NCBI GenBank assembly: GCA_002793355.1
Contig: PFQB01000116.1
Span: forward strand, 1-5,396
Source of the DNA: Candidatus Dojkabacteria bacterium CG_4_10_14_0_2_um_filter_Dojkabacteria_WS6_41_15
GTDB lineage: Bacteria > Patescibacteriota > Dojkabacteria > GCA-002793355
Direction of reading: 5' to 3'
Length of the DNA: 5,396 nucleotides
This document shows, one piece after another, positions 1 to 5,330 of the stretch. Position numbers and translations under genes: made by a program. The notes under the pieces were generated by a model. It worked only from the letters and a program-made list of their open reading frames with translations, did not search any database and was not told the origin of the DNA. Every line of letters starts with the position of its first letter. Position 1 is the first letter of the stretch.

Positions 1-1
1 G

Positions 2-613
2 AAATTCGAATATAAAAAGAGATTTGGAGTCAAGAGGTTACATTGTATAAGTGTTAATAAGTTGAAGTTAGACCTGGGTCAGGGGCTTTTATTTCTATAT
101 ATCGATTGGAAAGGGGGTATTGTTCACTACAGGAAGGTAAATTCCACAGAGGTGTCAAACATAATGTCCAGCGATTATGTATGTTTCCTACAGCGACAAT
201 TGCTGCGGCTTTTAAAATACAATTCTAACCATCTTGAAGCCGCTATGTTTCTAACACTTCGATATTTTGGATTAAAGCACAATAGCCCTACAGCGCTTCC
301 AAATATCTATACATTGGCGAAACTTATTCCAGAAGTTACCACAAGTGTTGAGGTGAAAGTGAAGGATTATAGCAATGAAAGTTATTTCGATGATGTCTTG
401 GACCTAACAGTATTTCTTAAGAAGTACCTGTATAAGGACGGAAAGGGTGATTACAACCCGGTACGTATTGCCGATATTCATGGAATAAAAGTCGGGATGC
501 GAGCAAATGCACCAGAATACCTAAAATGGAATGGGTCAGTATGGGAATCGTTAGGCGTTGATGTGGATTTGTTTGATGCAGAAGTGCCAAAGGAGTTTTT
601 CTGTGCTGAGTAA
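2..613 (+). CDS. Unrecognised protein, 5'-truncated by the window edge
   Basis: The first start-like codon in this frame is TTG at 62, but the frame is open back to base 2 and the extra 20 codons read like ordinary protein (KFEYKKRFGVKRLHCISVNK), continuing smoothly into KLDLGQGLLFLYIDW. I therefore treat the gene as partial, with its real start outside the window; 203 residues are visible, ending in TAA at 611-613. I do not recognise the family. Visible traits: a mix of hydrophobic and charged residues, no signal peptide, no clear membrane helix, a middle segment with leucine/arginine-rich helical character (FLQRQLLRLLKY), and an acidic C-terminus (DVDLFDAEVPKEFFCAE). No Walker motif, zinc-binding cysteine pairs or HTH stands out. 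It is probably a soluble cytoplasmic protein. If TTG 62 were the start, the protein would be 183 residues, but no ribosome-binding site precedes it. That it is coding is fairly likely; the function is unknown. Confidence 0.68.
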   Translation, partial: KFEYKKRFGVKRLHCISVNKLKLDLGQGLLFLYIDWKGGIVHYRKVNSTEVSNIMSSDYVCFLQRQLLRLLKYNSNHLEAAMFLTLRYFGLKHNSPTALPNIYTLAKLIPEVTTSVEVKVKDYSNESYFDDVLDLTVFLKKYLYKDGKGDYNPVRIADIHGIKVGMRANAPEYLKWNGSVWESLGVDVDLFDAEVPKEFFCAE

Positions 614-759
614 TCTTGGCAATTGAGTAACCCTCAGGTTCGTGTGTATTACTTGGTGTGGGAAAAAATGAAGTCACTTATTATACCAGTTCCTGAACCG
701 AATGATTGAACTCAAGGTGCAAGTTACTTCAATTATTCTTTTTTTGAAGAATATGCAAA

Positions 760-778
760 AGCATTAGCTTGCAATGCT
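760..778. repeat. Inverted repeat overlapping the -10
   Basis: AGCATT (760-765) and AATGCT (773-778) form a perfect 6-bp inverted repeat with a 7-base spacer, and the right arm covers the TG and first base of the extended -10. The position suits an operator for a repressor, but no regulator is encoded nearby and a 6-bp arm pair can arise by chance in AT-rich DNA. Confidence 0.3.
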
Positions 779-783
779 ATACT
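775..783 (+). promoter_or_regulatory. Extended -10 promoter of the glycosylase gene
   Basis: TGCTATACT is a TGn extended -10 with five of six bases of TATAAT in the hexamer (778-783). No good -35 is seen at the usual distance (755-760 reads GCAAAA). Transcription would begin around 790-792, at the A of the ATG at 792, so the mRNA would be leaderless or almost so. The element is overlapped by the palindrome at 760-778. Confidence 0.6.
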
Positions 784-791
784 TTTGTTGA

Positions 792-1430
792 ATGGACTAC
801 CCAATCTATAATCAATATCTTGAAACAAAACGAAAGCTTCCGAATGTATTAAAACTATGGCCACAATGGACAATGCATCCAAAAGATGAAAAAACTGCTC
901 AGATAGTAGTAATAGGGGCTATTCTTGTGCAAAGAACATCTTGGTCCAATGCCGAGAAGGCCCTAATTGCACTTAAAGATGTTGGACTTTTGGATTTAGA
1001 AAGGATAGTAAATACACCAATCACTAAACTCACCCAGTTGATTCGGGTTGCGGGCTTCTACTCAACAAAACCCAGAAGACTTCAGTCTATTGCACATTAT
1101 ATTGTCGAAAACTACGGGAATATTGCAACGATGCAGAAAGCAGACAAAAATCAGTTGAGATCAGAGCTTCTTAATGTTTATGGCATTGGTAACGAAACTG
1201 CTGATACAATTCTCCTGTTTGCCTTAAACAAACCCAGCTTTATTGTTGATGCGTATACTATGAAGTTTTTGAACAAGTATGCAATTGCACATTCAGAAAA
1301 GTATGAAGTCTTGCAGGAGGAATTTCAATCTGTATTGCCCTATGACTCAAAAGTCTATCAGGAGTATCATATTTTGAAAATTGTCGATATAAAAGGAATT
1401 GAGGAGAGCAAAATGAGTGTGGTTGAGTAA
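792..1430 (+). CDS. HhH-GPD DNA glycosylase, endonuclease III-related (MagIII-like)
   Basis: 212 residues. Members of the helix-hairpin-helix-GPD superfamily flip damaged bases out of DNA and cleave the glycosidic bond in base excision repair. Visible landmarks: AILVQRTSWSNAEKAL (residues 43-58), matching the family's AILTQNT-W-N-EKA segment; RVAGFYSTKPRRL (85-97); the hairpin GIGNETAD (131-138); and FIVDAYT with the expected catalytic aspartate D153. The lysine used by bifunctional endonuclease III in its G-G-KTA hairpin is replaced by E135. The C-terminus has no cysteines, so the 4Fe-4S cluster is absent. Both traits and the length resemble Helicobacter MagIII, a 3-methyladenine glycosylase of about 218 residues, so a monofunctional alkyl-base glycosylase is the best inference; substrate is unproven. 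ATG 792 was chosen because it directly follows an extended -10; there is no Shine-Dalgarno. The stop overlaps a tiny ORF (TAATG). Confidence 0.9.
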   Translation: MDYPIYNQYLETKRKLPNVLKLWPQWTMHPKDEKTAQIVVIGAILVQRTSWSNAEKALIALKDVGLLDLERIVNTPITKLTQLIRVAGFYSTKPRRLQSIAHYIVENYGNIATMQKADKNQLRSELLNVYGIGNETADTILLFALNKPSFIVDAYTMKFLNKYAIAHSEKYEVLQEEFQSVLPYDSKVYQEYHILKIVDIKGIEESKMSVVE

Positions 1431-1522
1431 TGAGTTTGAGCAATTTGGGGTTGATAGAGGGAGACCTTGAACCAAATTATAGAAAATTTGCAGAAGATAT
1501 TACTGTAGAACGATTGCCTTAA
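1430..1522 (+). CDS. Possible 30-residue ORF overlapping the glycosylase stop
   Basis: The glycosylase stop TAA and an ATG share one base (TAATG, ATG at 1430), the classic layout for translational coupling. The ORF encodes 30 residues (MSLSNLGLIEGDLEPNYRKF and ten more, ending in ERLP) and stops at TAA 1520-1522. It is acidic, soluble-looking, without membrane helix or cysteines, and matches nothing I recognise. A GAGGAG lies 24 bases upstream, too far to serve this ATG normally. It may be a real microprotein, the remnant of a longer gene, or chance. Its end runs into the palindrome at 1515-1528. Low confidence. Confidence 0.25.
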   Translation: MSLSNLGLIEGDLEPNYRKFAEDITVERLP

Positions 1523-1528
1523 AAGGCA
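1515..1528. repeat. 14-bp palindrome TGCCTTAAAAGGCA
   Basis: Six-base arms TGCCTT and AAGGCA flank AA. The right part GGCAT (1525-1529) can instead pair with ATGCC (1536-1540), so two mutually exclusive hairpins are possible. No T-run follows, so a standard intrinsic terminator is not supported. It covers the stop codon of the small ORF. Confidence 0.45.
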
Positions 1529-1539
1529 TTGAACTATGC

Positions 1540-1552
1540 CAGAATGATTCTG
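1540..1552. repeat. 13-bp palindrome CAGAATGATTCTG upstream of the ATPase promoter
   Basis: Perfect 6-bp arms (CAGAAT / ATTCTG) surround a central G. The right half, GATTCTG (1546-1552), recurs at 1583-1589 just before the -10, inside a second small palindrome ACAG-GATT-CTGT (1579-1590). Repeated half-sites around a promoter are what an operator would look like, but no regulator is known. Confidence 0.4.
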
Positions 1553-1589
1553 CGGATTAGTATTGGCACTTCTAACTTACAGGATTCTG

Positions 1590-1598
1590 TGCTATGAT
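1590..1598 (+). promoter_or_regulatory. Extended -10 promoter of the ATPase gene
   Basis: TGCTATGAT is a TGn extended -10 (hexamer 1593-1598, five of six consensus bases). A TTCTAA at 1570-1575 is a poor -35 at 17-base spacing; TTGGCA at 1563 is too far (24 bases). Six bases separate the hexamer from ATG 1605, so transcription would begin at or within a base or so of the start codon. Confidence 0.65.
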
Positions 1599-1604
1599 AT
1601 AAGT

Positions 1605-2771
1605 ATGAAAATCAAGAGGACAATTCAGAGACAATTAGAAGATGTCGCAACTAGAATCGGTATTATTTCGATTATGGGTCCAAGACAATCAGGCAAGACA
1701 ACATTGGCAAAAATGGTATTTCCGAACCATACATACTATAATTTAGAAGATATCAACCTTAGGGCGAAAATAGCGCAAGATCCAATGGGATTTATTGATA
1801 ATCATGCTTCGGGAATAATTTTTGATGAAGTGCAGAAGTTTCCAGAATTGTTATCGTTTATTCAAGTGAGTATTGATAAGACTTTTAACCCTGCAAAGTT
1901 TGTACTAACAGGTTCAGAGAATTTACTTCTCTCTGAAAAGGTTACGCAAACTTTAGCCGGTAGAGTGGCGATCTTTCACTTGTTACCCTTAAGCATTAAT
2001 GAACTCATCGAGTCAAAGAATCTACTTAGTAGTTATCACAAGCAAATGTTATTTGGATTTTACCCAAGATTATATGATCAATCCTTAGTCCCAAAAGATA
2101 TATATCCAGATTACATCGCAACGTATGTAGAAAGGGATGTTAGGCAAATTAAGAATATAGGTGATTTAACTAACTTTCAAAGATTTTTGCAGCTGTTGGC
2201 AGGTCGAGTTGGACAATTACTCAATTTATCTAGTTTAGCAAATGATGTTGGGGTTACGTACAAGACTATTGAATCGTGGATTTCAATCTTAGAGTCGACA
2301 TATATTGTATTTAGACTTCAACCATATTATGAAAATTTTGGAAAAAGAATAATAAAATCACCAAAAGTGTATTTTTATGATACTGGATTGGTTTGCTACT
2401 TATTGGGGATTGATACTCTCAAGGAATTGCAGACTCATCCGTTAGGAGGGAATTTGTTTGAGAATATGATTATTGCAGACATAAAAAAACAAATGTTTAA
2501 TAAGCGATCTTCTTCGCAGGCTTACTTTTGGAGAGATAGCGATAAAAATGAAATTGATTTTCTGATTAAGAATAGTAAAAAACTTATTCCCATTGAAATA
2601 AAGTTGGGGAGCTCATTTAATACCGACTATTTAAAGGGCATTAAGGTCTGGAACTCGCTCTTAGGGAAGAACTCGACCAGTTACGTAGTTTACACCGGCG
2701 GTAAGGACAAAGTGATAGAAACGGAGATGCTGAATTGGAAGGATGCGGTGACCTTTGCTGAGTTATTATAG
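1605..2771 (+). CDS. AAA ATPase with DUF4143 domain (AAA_14/DUF4143 family)
   Basis: 388 residues, normal for this family, which is common in bacteria and archaea but without an agreed biological role. Domains in order: P-loop AAA domain with Walker A GPRQSGKTT (residues 25-33), Walker B IIFDEVQ with D74/E75, a sensor-like LTGSEN (101-106), and the family signature AGRV followed by LLPLSINEL (118-134). YVERDVRQI (174-182) leads into DUF4143, with a winged-helix-like stretch (LSSLANDVGVTYKTIESWI, about 208-226) and KVYFYDTGLVCYLLGI (254-269). The C-terminus has a PD-(D/E)XK-like pattern: NLFEN (283-287), NEIDFLI (315-321, D318) and PIEIK (329-333, E331/K333). ATP-driven DNA-related activity is a reasonable inference, not shown. 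An in-frame TTG at 1563 was rejected because the promoter lies between it and ATG 1605. No Shine-Dalgarno. It ends 5 bases from the convergent tRNA-His. Confidence 0.94.
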   Translation: MKIKRTIQRQLEDVATRIGIISIMGPRQSGKTTLAKMVFPNHTYYNLEDINLRAKIAQDPMGFIDNHASGIIFDEVQKFPELLSFIQVSIDKTFNPAKFVLTGSENLLLSEKVTQTLAGRVAIFHLLPLSINELIESKNLLSSYHKQMLFGFYPRLYDQSLVPKDIYPDYIATYVERDVRQIKNIGDLTNFQRFLQLLAGRVGQLLNLSSLANDVGVTYKTIESWISILESTYIVFRLQPYYENFGKRIIKSPKVYFYDTGLVCYLLGIDTLKELQTHPLGGNLFENMIIADIKKQMFNKRSSSQAYFWRDSDKNEIDFLIKNSKKLIPIEIKLGSSFNTDYLKGIKVWNSLLGKNSTSYVVYTGGKDKVIETEMLNWKDAVTFAELL

Positions 2772-2776
2772 TAAAA

Positions 2777-2852
2777 TGGGGTGGCTGATGGGATTTGAAC
2801 CCACGACCACCCGCTCCACAGGCGGGCGCTCTACCACTGAGCTACAGCCACC
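2777..2852 (-). tRNA. tRNA-His (anticodon GTG)
   Basis: Read on the minus strand, the cloverleaf is complete: acceptor GTGGCTG / CAGCCAC, D stem GCTC / GAGC, anticodon stem CCCGC / GCGGG around loop CTGTGGA with anticodon GTG, variable loop TGGTC, and T stem GTGGG / CCCAT with loop TTCAAAT. Position 73 is C and the base before the acceptor is G, giving the extra G-1:C73 pair that is the identity element of histidine tRNA. The 3' CCA is encoded (2777-2779 on the plus strand as TGG). After CCA the minus strand reads TTTTAC, so a short T-run follows, but transcription must run against the convergent ATPase gene. The 76 nt include G-1 and CCA. Confidence 0.97.
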
Positions 2853-2903
2853 ACAGATACCAATTTGTCATGCCTGTTGGTTGGGCACCTTGGTAACATC
2901 CGA

Positions 2904-2912
2904 ATTATAGCA
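2904..2912 (-). promoter_or_regulatory. Extended -10 promoter of tRNA-His
   Basis: On the minus strand this reads TGCTATAAT, a perfect extended -10. The -35 place at 17-base spacing (2927-2932) reads TTACGC, a weak match. Transcription would begin near 2897, giving a leader of about 45 nt before the mature tRNA, to be removed by RNase P. Confidence 0.7.
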
Positions 2913-2915
2913 AGA

Positions 2916-2950
2916 AAGTTGGCATCGCGTAAGCCCTACCAGCCCAACTT
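2916..2950. repeat. 7-bp inverted repeat between divergent promoters
   Basis: AAGTTGG (2916-2922) and CCAACTT (2944-2950) are perfect inverted copies 21 bases apart. They span the -35 area of the tRNA promoter and lie upstream of the kinase -10, a place where a bound protein could affect both. Function is unproven. Confidence 0.3.
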
Positions 2951-2973
2951 CCCCAAAACCAAGCGTATTAACC

Positions 2974-2982
2974 TGCTATAAC
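2974..2982 (+). promoter_or_regulatory. Candidate extended -10 for the histidine kinase gene
   Basis: TGCTATAAC has the TGn extension and five of six bases of TATAAT (2977-2982). No -35 is visible at 16-18 bases. Transcription would start near 2989-2992. An in-frame ATT sits at 2992 and an in-frame CTG at 3037; no ATG, GTG or TTG occurs in the kinase frame before 3100. Confidence 0.45.
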
Positions 2983-3099
2983 ACTCTCCCGATTGCTTTT
3001 CTTCCACTTCCCATCCATAATGAACTAGTAACATTACTGTACCCGACCATAGACATTTCAGCATTACGAGATCTGATTAACTGTGTTCTTACCCTATTT

Positions 3100-5289
3100 T
3101 TGGGGTTGTATGTTTTTTACAAAAATCCACAAAGCAAAATCAACCTGTCATTTTTTCTCTTAACCCTCAGCACGACGTTGCTTGATTTTGTTGGATACAA
3201 CGTTGGTATGGCAAGAACATATGAGATTGCCTATTTTTGGTCGATATTTTATTTTACCTATCATTGGGGGACGTTGGGGCAGTACCTATTTGTGTTAGCT
3301 TTTACAGAACAGTGGAGCAAAGTTAAGAGCAAGATCAATGTCGTTCTTGTGTATTTTCCTGCAATAATTATTACAATTCTCTACGTGGTTAGCTTGGCTT
3401 TCTATCCGAATATTACTGCGACTTCAAACGGTTGGAGCTTGGCACAGGGCAAGGGGCTTGTTCCGGTTCTTTCGGATACGCTTATGAGTGTTTGGATGTT
3501 TTCGCTCCTTGTTGCCATGTGGGTGATTGTCATAAAGTTCTATCGCACCACGTTCGACCCGATTAAAAAAATTCAAGTGAAATATTTGCTTGCCGGAACA
3601 ATACTCTCGCTAGTAATTGACTCGATACAGACAGTTACTTGGGTGTTTCCTGAGGCAGTAGTTCCTCAAACCATTGTTTCGGGAATGACGGTGTTCACAG
3701 CTTTTGTTGCGGTTGCTATTATAAAATACGACTTTCTTGCAATCAATGCATCAACCGCGGCAGATAGCATTATCACAACAATGACCGATGCAGTGTTTTT
3801 GCTTTCAAGTGATTTCCGAATACGCTTGGTGAACTGCGCCGCATTGCGAATGGTTGGGCAAGTACGGGAGAAAATGCTAGGCATAACGATAGATTCTTTG
3901 GTTAAACTTGGACCCAAAAAACAATTAAGTCGACTTTTGCACAAACAACTAAAACAAAATGACGAGGTTACCGATATTGAGGGGGTATTACTCCATGACC
4001 AACTAGAAGAGCCAATACCAGTATCACTTTCTGCGTCTTATATCACAAGTTCACGTGGAGGTGTCAGAGGTGTTGTCTGCATAGTCAGAGATATTAGCGA
4101 AAGAAAACTGCAAGAAAACCGGCTTAAATCTAGCTACGATAGTCTTAAACGAGCCGATAAACAAATCCGTAGTGAAATTGCAAAACTGCAGGCGATTCTT
4201 GAGTCAGTGGGCGAAGGGCTAATTGTTACCGATCAATTCCAGAAAATCGCAATGATTAATCGTGGAGTTTCCGAAATTCTTGGTTGGGACGAAGAAAAGG
4301 TACTAGGTGAAAGCTTGTACGAAAACTTTATGTTGCAAACCGAAAAAGGCGAGAAATATCCAACGGAAGAGAGATTAACCTCGTCGATTCAACAAGGAAA
4401 AGCATTGCGCCTGTCTCTTAGCGACTCTGTCTTTATCGCAAACAAGAGTGGGAAATTGATTCCAGTCACAATCACCACAACCCCTATCAAGCTAGAAGGA
4501 AAATTGATTGGTACTGTGACGACTTTTGAGAATATTACTAAGGATGCTGCCATAGATAAGGCAAAATCAGAGTTTGTTTCGCTTGCGGCGCATCAACTTA
4601 TTACCCCTCTTACGGCGATTTTGTGGAATTTGGAATCGGTCAGACCTGAAACGTTACCGAACGAAGCCTCCAAGGTTGAAGATCCAGTTTCTATGGCATA
4701 CAATCAGGCAACTTCGATGGCAGCACTGGTAAATCAATTTTTGAATGTTTCAAGAATAGAGTTGGGCAAATTATCAATAAGTCCCGAGCCAATTGATATG
4801 ACCGCAATTGTGAGTAGTATCGTTGCAGAACAGCAAGTAATAGCAAGCCAAAAGAAAATAACAATTAAGATGGAATTCGATAAAGGCCTGCCAAAAATTC
4901 AGTTGGATAAAGTTCTTATACGCGTAGTCGTGCAAAACCTGGTGTCGAATGCTCTAAAGTATTCAAACAATAACGGAAAAGTAGTAATTAGTGTTACTAA
5001 AACCAAACAAAGTGTGCTTTTATCGGTCAAAGATTCGGGAATTGGCATTCCCCTGGCCCAGCAACCACAACTGTTTACCAAGTTGTTTAGAGCAGAAAAT
5101 GTGTTGACCAATGGGTCAGAAGGAAACGGCCTGGGCTTATATTTGGTGAAATCAATTGTGTCGCTCATGAAGGGTGAAATCTCGTTTTCCTCGATAGAAA
5201 ATGAAGGTACAACCTTTACGGTCACCATTCCGTTAAAAGGTATGAAGAAACAGCTAGGGACAAGAAGCTTGGTAGAAGTTCACGCGTAA
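3100..5289 (+). CDS. Membrane sensor histidine kinase (7TM-PAS-PAS-HisKA-HATPase)
   Basis: An inner-membrane two-component sensor that would autophosphorylate on histidine and pass phosphate to a response regulator, none of which is in view. Numbering from TTG 3100 (729 residues): membrane helices at about 14-36, 43-68, 79-102, 124-147, 161-183 and 190-208; PAS 1 about 219-335, ending VVCIVRDISERK; coiled linker 332-365; PAS 2 about 364-482, ending TVTTFENITKD; HisKA about 486-556 with phosphoacceptor H498 in AAHQLITPLTAI; HATPase about 603-712 with N box QNLVSNALKYS (N613, N617), G1 DSGIGIP (645-651), F box LFTKLFRA, G2 EGNGLGLYLVKSIV and G3 GTTFTVTIP. All ATP-binding motifs are intact, so it should be active. 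TTG 3100 is the first canonical start codon but cuts the first helix in half; upstream in-frame codons (LRDLINCVLTLF) complete it, so the true start is likely CTG 3037 or ATT 2992. The stimulus is unknown; the 7TM part resembles HisKA_7TM regions. Confidence 0.93.
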   Translation: MGLYVFYKNPQSKINLSFFLLTLSTTLLDFVGYNVGMARTYEIAYFWSIFYFTYHWGTLGQYLFVLAFTEQWSKVKSKINVVLVYFPAIIITILYVVSLAFYPNITATSNGWSLAQGKGLVPVLSDTLMSVWMFSLLVAMWVIVIKFYRTTFDPIKKIQVKYLLAGTILSLVIDSIQTVTWVFPEAVVPQTIVSGMTVFTAFVAVAIIKYDFLAINASTAADSIITTMTDAVFLLSSDFRIRLVNCAALRMVGQVREKMLGITIDSLVKLGPKKQLSRLLHKQLKQNDEVTDIEGVLLHDQLEEPIPVSLSASYITSSRGGVRGVVCIVRDISERKLQENRLKSSYDSLKRADKQIRSEIAKLQAILESVGEGLIVTDQFQKIAMINRGVSEILGWDEEKVLGESLYENFMLQTEKGEKYPTEERLTSSIQQGKALRLSLSDSVFIANKSGKLIPVTITTTPIKLEGKLIGTVTTFENITKDAAIDKAKSEFVSLAAHQLITPLTAILWNLESVRPETLPNEASKVEDPVSMAYNQATSMAALVNQFLNVSRIELGKLSISPEPIDMTAIVSSIVAEQQVIASQKKITIKMEFDKGLPKIQLDKVLIRVVVQNLVSNALKYSNNNGKVVISVTKTKQSVLLSVKDSGIGIPLAQQPQLFTKLFRAENVLTNGSEGNGLGLYLVKSIVSLMKGEISFSSIENEGTTFTVTIPLKGMKKQLGTRSLVEVHA

Positions 5290-5302
5290 GCAGCCGGTAC
5301 TT

Positions 5303-5330
5303 GCCCGAAGTGGTTTCACTAGGCCCCATT
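5303..5330 (+). terminator. Weak hairpin after the kinase gene
   Basis: AGTG (5309-5312) and CACT (5317-5320) pair around GTTT, with an outer GCC (5303-5305) / GGC (5322-5324), then CCCATTTT. The stem is short and interrupted and the T-run has only four bases, so termination here is only a possibility. The hairpin lies within the likely -35 region of the next promoter. Confidence 0.2.

Larger units (their letters stand above)
614..791. other. Intergenic stretch with leftover open frame
   Basis: This gap lies between the unrecognised protein and the glycosylase. The frame of the upstream gene stays open after its TAA for 31 codons (614-706, ending at TGA 707-709) and then for another 33 codons to TAA 809-811. 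The peptides read like protein (for example VRVYYLVWEKMKSLIIPVPE, then SYFNYSFFEEYAKAL). Possible starts are TTG 623 and ATG 668, the latter with GGGA a few bases before it. This could be a decayed C-terminal extension, a tiny gene, or chance. The 3' part carries two overlapping AT-rich inverted repeats (CTTCAA 727-732 with TTGAAG 744-749; TATTCTT 734-740 with AAGAATA 747-753). These might end transcription of the upstream gene but have no following T-run. Confidence 0.3.
2853..3099. other. Divergent intergenic region between tRNA-His and the kinase
   Basis: This 247-base region holds the tRNA leader, the tRNA promoter (minus strand), a plus-strand extended -10 at 2974-2982, and two inverted repeats: TACCAA/TTGGTA (2858-2863, 2890-2895) and AAGTTGG/CCAACTT (2916-2922, 2944-2950). 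Its right part, at least from about 3037, is probably coding: the kinase frame is open from 2911 and encodes the missing half of the first membrane helix. Confidence 0.6.

Noticed and set aside
417..677. Minus-strand open frame opposite the first gene
   Set aside because: No promoter, no recognisable domain, and low-complexity H/P/T/L-rich composition typical of an antisense shadow.
707..709. TGA read as glycine or tryptophan (alternative code)
   Set aside because: The long genes contain no in-frame TGA at all, which would be expected often if TGA were a sense codon.
1444..1453. TTTGGGGTTG repeated at 1444-1453 and about 3099-3108
   Set aside because: A single 10-base match in unrelated contexts; likely chance and not tied to the tRNA end or to any element.
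1563..1604. TTG at 1563 as the ATPase start (14 extra residues)
   Set aside because: The extended -10 lies inside this stretch and ATG 1605 gives the normal family N-terminus.
3666..5228. Minus-strand open frames inside the kinase gene (3666-3944, 4899-5228)
   Set aside because: They are opposite well-defined PAS and ATPase domains and have no features of their own.
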